64,000 nt of DNA from Staphylococcus sp. GTDB taxonomy: Bacteria > Bacteroidota > Bacteroidia > Bacteroidales > Muribaculaceae. Both the position numbers and the translations under genes were made by a program. The notes under the pieces were generated by a model. It had not been told where the DNA came from, did not search any database, and was given only the letters and a program-made list of their open reading frames with translations. Shown here one piece after another: positions 42,834-51,991 of this stretch; within the stretch, counting starts at the first letter, position 1, and each line of letters starts with the position of its first letter. The stretch spans positions 942,081-1,006,080 of the forward strand of contig JAMPDC010000001.1 in assembly GCA_023665865.1 (NCBI GenBank). Direction: 5' to 3'.

Positions 42834-44096
42834 TTAAGAGACACCCGGGATGGCAGCATCTCCGTCGAGAATGATAAATCCGGCTTCACGGAGCTGTGTC
42901 CAGAAGCTGGGATAGGATTTGGCGACAACCTCCATGTCGTTTATGACGATACCTGGTATAAAGATAGAGATAGGCGCAAGACACATGGCCATGCGATGGT
43001 CGTCATACGTATCGAAACGGGGCAGGGTGGTGAAGGGGCAGCGCTGACCTTCCCATCCGAGCGCGCCGTTGCCTTCGGGCTGGAGCAGGATTCCGATTTT
43101 TGCAAGCTCGGTGGTTATTGCCGCCACGCGATCGGTCTCCTTGATGGCAAGGGTCGACAATCCGGTGAAATGGAAGGGAATACCAAGCATCGCACAGGTG
43201 ACTATGGCATAAAGGGCAAGATCAGGGGTCTCCGAGAAGTCGACACGCAGACGGGCATCCTGATCGGGAGATGCGATGAGGTCTGAGCCGCCGTTCTCAC
43301 CCTCCCACTCTGTGTCCACACCGAGACGGGCAAAGATGTCGGCCAGCTTGCGGTCTCCCTGACATGATTCCTGAGCCAGATTATCGATTGTGACGGCACC
43401 CGAAGAGATGGCCTCGATCTCATACCATGCGGCAGCCGAACTCCAGTCACCCTCGATCTTGAAATCATAGGGACTGTAGGTCTGGGGATGGATGGTGATG
43501 ACATCCTCGAAATAGTCGCTCTCTATGCCGGCATCCTCCATCATCTTGAGAGTCATGAGGATATACGGACGCGAGACAGTCTCGCCAAGCAGCGACAGTT
43601 TCAGTCCCTCGGCCATCGTGGGAGCTATCATGAGGAGTGCGGAGATGTATTGCGAGCTGACACTCGCATCGAGCGAGAGCTCCCCGCCCTTGAGTTTGCG
43701 GCCACGGATGCGCAGGGGAGGAAAGCCCTCCTCTCCGGCATACTCGATATCGGCGCCAAGCTCACGCAGGGCATCGACAAGCACACCGATGGGGCGGTGA
43801 CGCATACGTTCGCTGCCGTCAAGCGTCACTTCGCAACCTTCCTTGACAGCATAATAGGCAGTCAGGAAGCGCATTGTCGTACCGGCAGGGCCGATATTGA
43901 TATCTTTAGTGCCCGGAGGCGAAGCGAGAGCCTCGAGCATGGCGGCAGTGTCGTTGCACACGGCAAGTTCTTTCAACTGGGAGGCACCCGGAGTGAGGGC
44001 GTTTATGATGAGAGCGCGGTTGCTCATGCTTTTGGAGAGCGGAAGTGTCACTCGCGCTTCCAGGAAGCTGTCGGGGGGGAGAATTCTGAGGTTCAA
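42834..44096 (-). CDS. aroA: 3-phosphoshikimate 1-carboxyvinyltransferase (EPSP synthase)
   Basis: AroA joins shikimate-3-phosphate and phosphoenolpyruvate in the shikimate pathway. Conserved sites are present: LPLSKSMSNRALI near the N-terminus, NIGPAGTTMRFLTAYYA, SSQYISALLMIAP, AIKETDRVAAI and YDDHRMAM. The start is uncertain. The frame is open to an ATG at 44198, which overlaps the upstream gene by 47 bp and adds a non-homologous lead. A TTG at 44096 gives 420 residues, starting MNLRILPPDSFLEARVTLP, close to normal family length, and I prefer it. The other shikimate gene here is aroQ, at a distance. Confidence 0.93.
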   Translation of the reverse strand: MNLRILPPDSFLEARVTLPLSKSMSNRALIINALTPGASQLKELAVCNDTAAMLEALASPPGTKDINIGPAGTTMRFLTAYYAVKEGCEVTLDGSERMRHRPIGVLVDALRELGADIEYAGEEGFPPLRIRGRKLKGGELSLDASVSSQYISALLMIAPTMAEGLKLSLLGETVSRPYILMTLKMMEDAGIESDYFEDVITIHPQTYSPYDFKIEGDWSSAAAWYEIEAISSGAVTIDNLAQESCQGDRKLADIFARLGVDTEWEGENGGSDLIASPDQDARLRVDFSETPDLALYAIVTCAMLGIPFHFTGLSTLAIKETDRVAAITTELAKIGILLQPEGNGALGWEGQRCPFTTLPRFDTYDDHRMAMCLAPISIFIPGIVINDMEVVAKSYPSFWTQLREAGFIILDGDAAIPGVS

Positions 44097-44151
44097 ATCT
44101 ATAGGATGGTTAATGAGTTTTTTTAATCTATATCTTGTAGTTTGATTCCGA

Positions 44152-44688
44152 TCACTGCCGTGGCGAGAACGATACGAGAATCGTGTTTGAGGCACCACGC
44201 CAGGGGAGAGTGCCGTAATATTTCTTACAGGTGATGGTGACCGGATGGCCCGTGCCCTGATACTGCTGGAGCTTGCGGGCTATGGAATCGTCGGGGATAC
44301 TGAAATATATGTCACGCGAATAGACCCGGCCTGTGTCTGCAAGCTGAGCCTCGCTGACCATCTCACCTTCAAATGTCTTGAAAATTATGCCCCGTTTCTC
44401 GACGAGAGTCACATAGCCTGTCACCTGCGACTCGGTGATGTAGGGGACAAAATAGCGTATCCCCACCGTGGCTGAAAGAGCAAGAAAGAGGATGAGGAAG
44501 AATATCACCCACCCTTTGCGGCTTTTTCGGCGGCGTGGAGCCGGAGACTGAGCTTGACCATCCCCGCTACTGAAGTCAAACGAGGGTGAAGTCTGCTGCG
44601 GACCGAACTGTGGAGCCTCGGCATCCGCCTCGGGATCATTCTTGAAATCGTGGAGAAAGTAATCCTTATCGCTGTCGTCTAAATTCAT
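44152..44688 (-). CDS. Single-span membrane protein of unknown function
   Basis: A 178-residue protein. The N-terminal 55 residues are acidic and low in complexity, followed by a basic stretch (PRRRKSRKG) and one membrane span (about 59-77, WVIFFLILFLALSATVGIRY). The C-terminal 95 residues form a beta-rich domain outside (VTGYVTLVEKRGIIFKTFEG, TGRVYSRDIYFSIPDD). Orientation by the positive-inside rule puts the N-terminus in the cytoplasm. Its ATG overlaps the stop of the next upstream gene (ATGA), so the two are translationally coupled. Confidence 0.8.
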   Translation of the reverse strand: MNLDDSDKDYFLHDFKNDPEADAEAPQFGPQQTSPSFDFSSGDGQAQSPAPRRRKSRKGWVIFFLILFLALSATVGIRYFVPYITESQVTGYVTLVEKRGIIFKTFEGEMVSEAQLADTGRVYSRDIYFSIPDDSIARKLQQYQGTGHPVTITCKKYYGTLPWRGASNTILVSFSPRQ

Positions 44689-45755
44689 TTTAGATTCTTC
44701 TTGTTACGGTGGTTCAACAAAGCTATGCACCCGAAGGTGAAGAGACCCTGGAGTATAAGCATGAGTGTCTGCACCCCCATGACCATATTGGCGAAGGTCA
44801 GCGCGTATTCATGCGTCAGCCCCGGGATGTCAGCCGAAAAGAGGCTGATACCGAATATCATGGCCCATTGATAGGGACCGATGCCGCCGTTTGACGGCAC
44901 ACCCATCGAGATACTCGTGAAAACAAAACATACGGCCAGCGCCGTCAGTCCGTGGACCGAAAGCATCTCTGCCGTCAGTGGGAATGAGCGCAGCATGCAA
45001 TAGAGCGACAAGATGTAGCACCCCCACAGGCAGATTGTGTAAAGCAACCATCGACCTTTGCCGGGCATCGTGACAACTACTGCGAAACCCTTCCACAACC
45101 CATGCCAGATACGCTTGACGCTGACCACTATGCGATGGGTAGGGAACTTGACAAATAGCCAGACCACAGCTATCAGCGTAGCTATGACACATCCCCAGAC
45201 CACCGGAGAGCCAAGAAGACCGAGTAGCTTGGCCACCATGCCGCCATTCTGTCCGAAATAGGCCGCAATCTGGGAGCCGGCCGGAATCAACGTCAGCAAC
45301 AGGAGCAGAAACACGGTCAGAGTGTCAGTCAGACGGTCAGCTATCATCGAGCCGAAGACGGTGGTAAACGGTGCCTTCTCACGGGAAGCTATGTAGCCTG
45401 TACGCCACACCTCACCGAGACGTGGGAAGACCAGATTGACAGAATATGTGCCGAGGATACTGAGCACAAGCTCAAAAAACGTCGGACGTATCGAAAGCGC
45501 GCTCAGCTGGATCTGCCAGCGCGCCGCACGGAAAATCTGGGCGAGAAACACAAAGAGAATGTTGAGACCAACCCACGCGAAATCACACTCCGAGCAGACA
45601 ATCTCCCACATACGGCTCAGACTCATGCCATCGCCCCGAAACAGTAACCAACACAGACCCACCGAAATAACGAGAGGGACCCCGTATTTCAACAGGTAGA
45701 CAAAAAAGCGCTTTCCGGCGCCACCCGATGTCTGACTGTCAGTCTTGCGTGCCAT
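44685..45755 (-). CDS. Lysylphosphatidylglycerol synthase TM-region family protein (UPF0104-like)
   Basis: A 356-residue polytopic membrane protein, about eight spans, resembling the flippase-like transmembrane part of MprF and the AglD family. Features seen are a span near 15-32 (VYLLKYGVPLVISVGLCWLL), the SLRPTF-like loop (ALSIRPTFFELVLSILGTYS), the LGEVWRTGYIASREKAPF segment, typical of the family's conserved EvxR/G region, and MGVPSNGGIGPYQWAM near 290. The ATG at 45755 (MARKTDSQTSGG) is preferred over 45779. The lipid substrate is unknown. It is coupled to the 178-residue membrane protein downstream. Confidence 0.88.
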   Translation of the reverse strand: MARKTDSQTSGGAGKRFFVYLLKYGVPLVISVGLCWLLFRGDGMSLSRMWEIVCSECDFAWVGLNILFVFLAQIFRAARWQIQLSALSIRPTFFELVLSILGTYSVNLVFPRLGEVWRTGYIASREKAPFTTVFGSMIADRLTDTLTVFLLLLLTLIPAGSQIAAYFGQNGGMVAKLLGLLGSPVVWGCVIATLIAVVWLFVKFPTHRIVVSVKRIWHGLWKGFAVVVTMPGKGRWLLYTICLWGCYILSLYCMLRSFPLTAEMLSVHGLTALAVCFVFTSISMGVPSNGGIGPYQWAMIFGISLFSADIPGLTHEYALTFANMVMGVQTLMLILQGLFTFGCIALLNHRNKKNLK

Positions 45756-45860
45756 AATAATCGTCAATGGAATCTTCAACTTACAAAGTTACAAACTTTT
45801 TCCAATAAATTATAGCCGCTGACTTAATAATTAAATATACAGTTTATATTCCTGCAAATA

Positions 45861-46760
45861 TCAATATTTCATCCTTATAGTTTTCAGGATAGCGATATCA
45901 GCTTTGATGCGAAGAATGGCGTCGTAACTTTCGAAAGCCAATGATGATTTCAGAATATTCTGCTCAAAATCAACCCCACTCCCTCCACACAATTTTTTAC
46001 CTATGGAAACCAATGAGTTATACAGACAATGACCACGGACATAGAGATAGACATTATCCTGCGTAAGTCCTTTTTGAGCGTAACGGGCCATCTCATCCTC
46101 CAGATTAAAATCGCAACTCTCTGCAACCGACCCGGCAAGCTGAGTGACAGCAGAATCAAGACGGTTCAAAAATGCTCTGCCATTTTCAAGCTCGTCACCC
46201 TTACGATATTGCAATGATATCAGAGTTTTGAACATGTCACGCGTGAAATCCGTCAGTCCGTTGCGTTCCTGATAGAGCATCAACAGAAAGGGGAGATATA
46301 GAATCCGGGAATAATCATGCAAAAAACTCACGAAATCAAAATCCGTATCTCTCCCTGTCACTTCTTCAAAAGCCTCTTGGAGCCTCTCCGCGTAGGCATA
46401 ATGATTTTCCCAAGAATATGTATAGGTCTGCAATATACCATTTTGTGCTGATATATCCTCATCAAGCATATATCTCAAATCACTGTCTATGCAAATGAAG
46501 AATTTTTGTGAAAGGTAATTGCGATATTTCAGGCATTGTGTACAACCGGTTGTACTGCTGCCACTTTCGTTTGTAGTCGCACGCAAAAATTTGTAGCGTC
46601 CGGGACGATATTTTGAAATCAATCTACTCCAGAACTCTATGTCATCCTTATCTTCGACATGAACGACTGAATCCACACGATATAACAAAGTAGAGACAGC
46701 ATGTCTTCTGGCAGCCGATTCAAAATAAGCCGATTTGCTATCATCCATCCCATCCATCAT
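45861..46760 (-). CDS. DUF4435 protein, TOPRIM-like nuclease candidate (AriB-like)
   Basis: DUF4435 proteins are TOPRIM-related; the best studied is AriB, the effector of the PARIS anti-phage system. In this 299-residue protein the TOPRIM-like residues can be placed: E36 in VVHVEDKDDIEFW, D92-x-D94 in FFICIDSDLRYM, and YSWENHYAYAE (E118-N119) typical of DUF4435. A Cys pair C73/C76 is in TTGCTQCLKYRN. The C-terminal half is helical. The ATG overlaps the stop of the ATPase gene (ATGA), so the two are co-translated. A/T-ending codons dominate, unlike the flanking genes, which suggests transfer. Confidence 0.88.
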   Translation of the reverse strand: MMDGMDDSKSAYFESAARRHAVSTLLYRVDSVVHVEDKDDIEFWSRLISKYRPGRYKFLRATTNESGSSTTGCTQCLKYRNYLSQKFFICIDSDLRYMLDEDISAQNGILQTYTYSWENHYAYAERLQEAFEEVTGRDTDFDFVSFLHDYSRILYLPFLLMLYQERNGLTDFTRDMFKTLISLQYRKGDELENGRAFLNRLDSAVTQLAGSVAESCDFNLEDEMARYAQKGLTQDNVYLYVRGHCLYNSLVSIGKKLCGGSGVDFEQNILKSSLAFESYDAILRIKADIAILKTIRMKY

Positions 46761-47533
46761 CTTAAGAGATCCTGCATGAACACAATCTTATCCTCCCATC
46801 CGTCGGCAAAAATGTTAGGAGAGTGAGTGGTAAGTATCAACTGACAGTTGGGATTAAGTTCACGCATCATTCCAAGCAGTTTGTCTTGCCAGGTGATATG
46901 CAATGAGATCTCAGGCTCATCCATAAGCAAAACATTCGGTTCCTCTTCCTGAAGAAACACAGTCATGAGAATCAACAGTATCTGCTTTTCTCCCGACGAC
47001 AGCTGATCAAGCTGAATTTTCTGGTGACTTTCATTGATAGAGAACACCAGATTGTTATTATTCCTGTCAATCATCATTTCCTTGCCAGTCTCACTGAAGA
47101 TTGAATTTACAAGTTTGAAAAACGTATCTATCCTCGCATTGATTTTTTCAGTCAACTCAGGATAATTGACCATTTTCATTCTATAGTCAAAGAAAGATGT
47201 CCCTTCCCCGTTCTGATAAAACTTATACTTCAATTCCTGGAGCAACATACTCTCACTTTTCTTTTTAACATTGGCAGGAACATCAAACGAGCGGATGTAC
47301 GTGACAGGGCTGGTGATATCAGTGCCTGACATCGATTCCGCCACAGTATTTTTCCGTGATTTCTGTCCTGAAGGATTGTAATAGTCATACATAAGATTGA
47401 GCAACGTCGTCTTTCCACAACCGTTGATACCCACAAGGATATTGACATCCTTATGAATATTATCCCAGTTGACATTGACTCTGCCCCACATCTTGCAGAC
47501 ATCAAAGCGAGCTATATATTCACATTTATCCAT
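46757..47533 (-). CDS. ABC-type AAA ATPase of an anti-phage-like pair (AriA/OLD-like)
   Basis: A compact 258-residue SMC/ABC-class ATPase. Walker A is GINGCGKT (35-42), the signature LSSGEKQ is at 178-184, Walker B with the catalytic acid is VLLMDEPE (201-208), and the H-loop is TTHSP (235-239). All are intact. The middle (about 85-175) is a helical insertion. In OLD and PARIS systems an ATPase of this class holds and controls a TOPRIM partner. This protein has no nuclease domain of its own, and the DUF4435 gene follows with a 4-bp overlap. It is shorter than the AriA proteins I know of, so the exact family is uncertain. Confidence 0.88.
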   Translation of the reverse strand: MDKCEYIARFDVCKMWGRVNVNWDNIHKDVNILVGINGCGKTTLLNLMYDYYNPSGQKSRKNTVAESMSGTDITSPVTYIRSFDVPANVKKKSESMLLQELKYKFYQNGEGTSFFDYRMKMVNYPELTEKINARIDTFFKLVNSIFSETGKEMMIDRNNNNLVFSINESHQKIQLDQLSSGEKQILLILMTVFLQEEEPNVLLMDEPEISLHITWQDKLLGMMRELNPNCQLILTTHSPNIFADGWEDKIVFMQDLLR

Positions 47534-47552
47534 GAAATCTTCTTTTATCTCA

Positions 47553-47582
47553 CAAAATTACCTCTTTTTCGGTAATAAACAA
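47553..47582 (-). promoter_or_regulatory. Promoter for the ATPase/DUF4435 pair
   Basis: Minus strand TTG (47580-47582), 19 bp, TAATTTTG (47553-47560). The leader before the ATG at 47533 is only about 13 nt. Confidence 0.7.
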
Positions 47583-47658
47583 CAAACCCTTAGTCTCCGA
47601 CGTTAGAAAAATATAAATTCTCTCACGCTTTTTTCAACTTTCATCGCCCTATCTAATT

Positions 47659-48162
47659 ATGTCGACAGCATCACCCCTCATCATAGCCATCCTCGTAGTC
47701 AGTATTCTTCTGCTCATCGGCGGCATTGTCCTGACTTTCATGTCAAACCGTTGGGCCATACTCTCGGCTTTCGCCGGAATGTGTGGCGTCTCGTGCTCGA
47801 TCGTCTACGACCACACTGACTCCCTGATTTTCTGGGGTGTGGCCGCAGTCATAGTCATCGCCCTCCAATATCTCCTGCCGCGCAACGTCGTGGAGTCGCG
47901 CCGCGGGGTCGGCTATATGGCCGGAGCAGCCCTTGCCGGAGCCTTCGTAGGGATGGTGATTTCCCACGGATGGATGGTTGTCGGCGCTGTCATCGGAGCG
48001 GTTCTCGGCGCCATTGCCTACAGCCGCACTCCCGTAGGAAAAATGATGGAATTTCCTTCTTCCAAATTTTTAAACTATCTTTGTGCCAAGGGACTCCCGG
48101 CTGTCATCACAATGTGTATTGTCGGGACAACTGTCTTGTGGCTCACAAGCATGCTTCCCTGA
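47659..48162 (+). CDS. Polytopic membrane protein of unknown function
   Basis: A 167-residue protein with about five hydrophobic segments: about 6-27, 33-50, 56-72, 85-113 (GYMAGAALAGAFVGMVISHGW, then VVGAVIGAVLGAIAY) and 142-163. The Gly/Ala-rich segments with small residues every four positions look like a glycine-zipper pair. There is no catalytic motif. It is followed after 40 bp by the DUF4919 gene. A TATCTTTG (48076-48083) inside its 3' end may be a promoter for that gene. Confidence 0.75.
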   Translation: MSTASPLIIAILVVSILLLIGGIVLTFMSNRWAILSAFAGMCGVSCSIVYDHTDSLIFWGVAAVIVIALQYLLPRNVVESRRGVGYMAGAALAGAFVGMVISHGWMVVGAVIGAVLGAIAYSRTPVGKMMEFPSSKFLNYLCAKGLPAVITMCIVGTTVLWLTSMLP

Positions 48163-48202
48163 CATCACTTCTTCTCCCACCCACAACCAGCGTCTCATAT
48201 AG

Positions 48203-48922
48203 ATGAAAACATTAGTTAAAACCCGTATATTCATAGCATTAATCATAGCTTTACTCTCCATTCCGGCCATCTCCGCACAGGGTATCAACAAACTCAAACG
48301 CGAGAAACCGGACCTGGAGAAAATACGCCTCGAGACCCTCGACAGCAAGTCGCCCTACTACTATCCGCGGCTCATGCAGGAATTTCAACGCAACGATACC
48401 CTGATGAAGATAGACAAGTACCGTCATCTATATCTCGGCTACATGTTTCAGGAGGACTACAATCCCTACCGCTCCTCGCAGCGCGACATCCACTACTATG
48501 CCAAGCGCTCGCAGAAACTGACCCGTCAGGAGTGTGACTCCATCATTGCCTACTCAGAGAAGGCCCTTGCCGACAATCCCTTCAATCTCGGAGAGATGGT
48601 GATGCTAATCAACGCCCTCCGCGAGAAAGGCAAGACAAACCTTGCCAACATCTGGCAATACAAACTCAACTATCTCCTGATGGCCATCGTCTCCACAGGC
48701 ACAGGGCTCGACGAGGAAAACGCATGGTATGTCATCGAGCCTCAGCATGAATACGTGTTGCTCAATATGATGGACTATACCGTGGACGACCACGTGTTCT
48801 ACGACCCCTCCTACGAATATATCACCGTCAAGGACGCCGGAGGCAAGTCGAAAGGGGGCTACTATTTCAACATCGGGCCGCTCCTCAAGGAATATTACCG
48901 CAAGCATCCCGACGAACTCTAA
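48203..48922 (+). CDS. DUF4919 secreted protein
   Basis: A 239-residue exported protein with a signal peptide (about 1-25, ending SIPAISAQ). The mature protein shows YRHLYLGYMFQEDYNPYR (about 73-90) and ALADNPFNLGEMVMLINAL, which I recognise as typical of DUF4919. This Bacteroidota family has a helical, TPR-like look and unknown function. It is flanked by a membrane-protein gene 40 bp upstream and the GH3 gene 36 bp downstream in the same direction. Confidence 0.85.
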   Translation: MKTLVKTRIFIALIIALLSIPAISAQGINKLKREKPDLEKIRLETLDSKSPYYYPRLMQEFQRNDTLMKIDKYRHLYLGYMFQEDYNPYRSSQRDIHYYAKRSQKLTRQECDSIIAYSEKALADNPFNLGEMVMLINALREKGKTNLANIWQYKLNYLLMAIVSTGTGLDEENAWYVIEPQHEYVLLNMMDYTVDDHVFYDPSYEYITVKDAGGKSKGGYYFNIGPLLKEYYRKHPDEL

Positions 48923-48958
48923 CCCGCCCACTTCAACCAACCGACATAATCACCACAG

Positions 48959-50479
48959 ATGGATTTCACACCACTTGCACGCCCTTGGTTCCGCCACCGT
49001 GTGGAGGCAGCCCGTTCATGGATCGGCCACACCCGCGAGACTCAGCTCGCGGAGCTTGACCGTCTGCTGTCCTCACTGCGCCGGACGCGCTGGGCTGCCG
49101 AAAACGGGTTGGTGGAGGTCAGGGACTACGACGGTTTCCGTCGCGCACTCCCGACGACAGTGCCCTACTCCGACCTGCGCCCCTGGGTCATGAGGATGAT
49201 CAACGGTGAGAAGGATCTGCTATGGCCGGGAGTCACGAGAAACTTCGCCCAATCCTCAGGCACCTCAGACGGAAAGAGCAAATATATCCCGGTGACACCC
49301 GAATCGTTCAGCCGCTCCCACTACCGCGGCGGTGCCGACGTGGTAGCCCACTATCTCAACCTGTATCCCGACAGCCACATCTTCTCGGGCAAGAGCTTCA
49401 TACTCGGTGGCAGCTTCGCCAACGAACTATCACTGCCTCACGGAGTTAAAGTTGGTGATCTCTCAGCCAATCTCATCGACAGCATCAACCCTGTTGCCAA
49501 TCTCTTCCGTGTGCCCTCGCGCAAGATCGCGCTCATGGAGGACTGGGCGGTCAAACTTCCGGCTCTCGTCGAGGCAGCCGCCCACCGGAACATCACCAAC
49601 ATCTCCGGCGTCCCCTCATGGTTTCTCACCGTACTGAAAGAAACCATCCGGACCATGGGTGCCACGACCATCCACGACGTCTGGCCCAATCTCGAGGTCT
49701 TTTTCCACGGTGGTATCTCCATGGCCCCTTATCGTGAGCAATACAGCCACATCACCTCCCCCTCGATGCGCTATCTGGAATGTTACAACGCCTCCGAGGG
49801 ATTTTTCGCTCTACAAAACGAAATATCCGACCGCTCGCTTCTGCTCCTGCTCGACTGTGGTACATTTTTTGAATTCATACGGGCCGACGAAGCCGACAGC
49901 GACCGTCCTGAGATCATCCCGGCATGGGAAGTGGAGGAAGGTGAGATCTACGCCATGGTCATCACTTCCTGCAACGGCCTCTGGCGCTACCCCCTCGGCG
50001 ACACTGTCAGGATTGAATCGGTCGACCCGCTTAAAATCACAATCTCAGGCCGCACAAAGAGCTATATCAATGCCTTTGGCGAGGAACTGATGGTGCAGAA
50101 CGCCGAAGCCGCCCTGAGCAAAGTGTGCAGAAGCCTTGACTGCGAGATAGCAAACTATACCGCCGCTCCGGTCTATGCCTCCGACCATTCACGCGGACGC
50201 CACGAATGGCTCATCGAGTTCAACCGCGAGCCCGCCTCGCTCGAGGACTTTGCCGACGCTCTCGACCTCGCCCTGCAGAACGAGAACAGCGACTATGAAG
50301 CCAAACGCAGTCACGGCATATTCCTCGACCGACTGACGGTGGTCAAGGGATCGCAAGGAGTCTTCGACCGATGGCTGGCATCGACCGGCAAACTCGGAGG
50401 TCAACGCAAAGTACCGAGACTCTCCAACACCCGCCATCCGATGGACGAGATTCTGAAATTCAACGAAATAAATCAATAA
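48959..50479 (+). CDS. GH3 family adenylate-forming enzyme
   Basis: The 506-residue protein matches the GH3 fold first known from plant enzymes that join acids such as indole-acetate to amino acids. The ATP-binding block reads FAQSSGTSDGKSKYIPVT (about 96-113), followed by YRGGADVVAHYLNLYPDSH and FSGKSFILGGSF. LRYLECYNASEGFFALQNE is the second nucleotide site (E near 282) and YRLGD-type sequence appears as LWRYPLGDTVRIES. Bacteroidota homologues are widespread but their substrates are unknown. It may be co-transcribed with the DUF4919 gene. Confidence 0.9.
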   Translation: MDFTPLARPWFRHRVEAARSWIGHTRETQLAELDRLLSSLRRTRWAAENGLVEVRDYDGFRRALPTTVPYSDLRPWVMRMINGEKDLLWPGVTRNFAQSSGTSDGKSKYIPVTPESFSRSHYRGGADVVAHYLNLYPDSHIFSGKSFILGGSFANELSLPHGVKVGDLSANLIDSINPVANLFRVPSRKIALMEDWAVKLPALVEAAAHRNITNISGVPSWFLTVLKETIRTMGATTIHDVWPNLEVFFHGGISMAPYREQYSHITSPSMRYLECYNASEGFFALQNEISDRSLLLLLDCGTFFEFIRADEADSDRPEIIPAWEVEEGEIYAMVITSCNGLWRYPLGDTVRIESVDPLKITISGRTKSYINAFGEELMVQNAEAALSKVCRSLDCEIANYTAAPVYASDHSRGRHEWLIEFNREPASLEDFADALDLALQNENSDYEAKRSHGIFLDRLTVVKGSQGVFDRWLASTGKLGGQRKVPRLSNTRHPMDEILKFNEINQ

Positions 50480-50501
50480 CCATTCAATACCATACCGACT
50501 A

Positions 50502-51893
50502 ATGAAACACAGATTTATCACCTCGATCGCAGCCTTAGCAGCTGCATGCTCGCTCTTCGCAGCCGGACCAAAATATATCTTCTACTACATCGGCGACGGC
50601 ATGGGCATGGGACAGGTCATGGGCGCTGAAGCCTACAACCGCACTGTCCTCAACAACAATGACCCTCTGCTGATGATGCAGTTTCCTGTCAATTCCGTCT
50701 GCACAACCTATTCCAACTCATCGCCCGTGACCGACTCAGCCGCAGCCGGCACAGCCCTTGCCTGCGGACACAAGACCAACAACGGCATGCTCGGCGTGAC
50801 CCCCGACACCACTGCTGTCGTCTCCATAGCCAAGCAGCTCTATGACGAGGGCTACGGCATCGGCCTCGTCACCTCAGTCTATCCCGACGACGCCACTCCT
50901 GGAGCTTTCTACACCCACGTGCCATCGCGCTCGATGTACTATGAGATCGGCAAGGATGCAGCCTCATGTGGCTATGACTTCATCGGCGGCTCCAACCTCC
51001 GTGGCATCAAGAACAAAAAAACCGGTGAAGCCACCGACCTCATGGATATCTTCGCCCGGAATAATGTCCGTGTCATCCGTGGCACCCAGGGTTTCGACAC
51101 CATCACCTCACGCCGCGTGCTCATGCTCTCACCCTTCGAAGACCGCATCTCAAACATAGGCTACACGATCGACTCCATCCCCGGAGCGCTCACACTCAAA
51201 GCCATGACCGAAGCCTGCATGAAGCAGCTTGAGCGCAACGGACGCGACCGCTTCTTCATGATGGTCGAAGGTGGCAACATCGACCATGCAGGCCACGCCA
51301 ACGACGCCGGCACCGTCATCAAGGAAGTGCTCAACTTCCAGGAATCCCTCAAACTCGCTTACGATTTCTATCTCGCTCACCCCGACGAGACTCTGATCGT
51401 GGTCACAGCCGACCACGAGACAGGTGGCATGGGCCTCGGCAACAATGCCGTCGGCTATGACCTCCATCTCGGCTACTACGACTATCAGAAGATTTCAAAA
51501 GATGATTTCTCAGATCTCTGCCGCAGCTGGCTCAAGAGCCGCCGCAACTACACATGGGAAGATATGAAGGAACTCCTTACCGAAAAGCTCGGTTTCTGGA
51601 CCAACGTCCCTGTCAACGAGAAGCAGACCGAAATGCTCCGCAAGGATTTCGAGCGTTGTTTCATCGATCGCCACGGCAAGGATCAAAAAACGCTCTACAA
51701 TGACTTCAACGAGTTTGCTGTCAACGTCTATAGAGTTCTCGACAGCTTCACCGGACTCGGCTGGACCACCAACGGCCACTCCGGAGGCCTCGTGCCGGTC
51801 TATGCAATCGGTGTAGGCGCTGAGAGATTCGCATCGTTCAACGACAATACCCAGCTTCCACGACGCATCATGGAGATCGTCAACGGCAAATAA
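50502..51893 (+). CDS. Alkaline phosphatase
   Basis: A periplasmic phosphomonoesterase of 463 residues with a signal peptide (about 1-21). FYYIGDGMGMGQVM holds the first metal Asp (D32). The nucleophile serine is S79 in VTDSAAAGTALACG, and TSVYPDDATPGAFYTH follows. FFMMVEGGNIDHAGHANDAG and VVTADHETGGMG carry further metal ligands, and the final His is in TNGHSGGLVPVYAIG. It releases phosphate from esters. The Na/phosphate carrier elsewhere in the window could use the product, which is an inference. It is 22 bp after the GH3 gene. Confidence 0.95.
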   Translation: MKHRFITSIAALAAACSLFAAGPKYIFYYIGDGMGMGQVMGAEAYNRTVLNNNDPLLMMQFPVNSVCTTYSNSSPVTDSAAAGTALACGHKTNNGMLGVTPDTTAVVSIAKQLYDEGYGIGLVTSVYPDDATPGAFYTHVPSRSMYYEIGKDAASCGYDFIGGSNLRGIKNKKTGEATDLMDIFARNNVRVIRGTQGFDTITSRRVLMLSPFEDRISNIGYTIDSIPGALTLKAMTEACMKQLERNGRDRFFMMVEGGNIDHAGHANDAGTVIKEVLNFQESLKLAYDFYLAHPDETLIVVTADHETGGMGLGNNAVGYDLHLGYYDYQKISKDDFSDLCRSWLKSRRNYTWEDMKELLTEKLGFWTNVPVNEKQTEMLRKDFERCFIDRHGKDQKTLYNDFNEFAVNVYRVLDSFTGLGWTTNGHSGGLVPVYAIGVGAERFASFNDNTQLPRRIMEIVNGK

Positions 51894-51920
51894 AACCACT
51901 TTACGGATACTTATTGACAG

Positions 51921-51957
51921 AAGGCCGGGAGGAAATTATCCCCCGGCCTTCCTCTTA
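51921..51957 (+). terminator. Terminator after the alkaline phosphatase gene
   Basis: AAGGCCGGG (51921-51929) pairs with CCCGGCCTT (51942-51950), then CCTCTTAT, a modest T-tail. Confidence 0.7.
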
Positions 51958-51991
51958 TCCATCATGGAGATCATGATGTTACCAAAAGATT

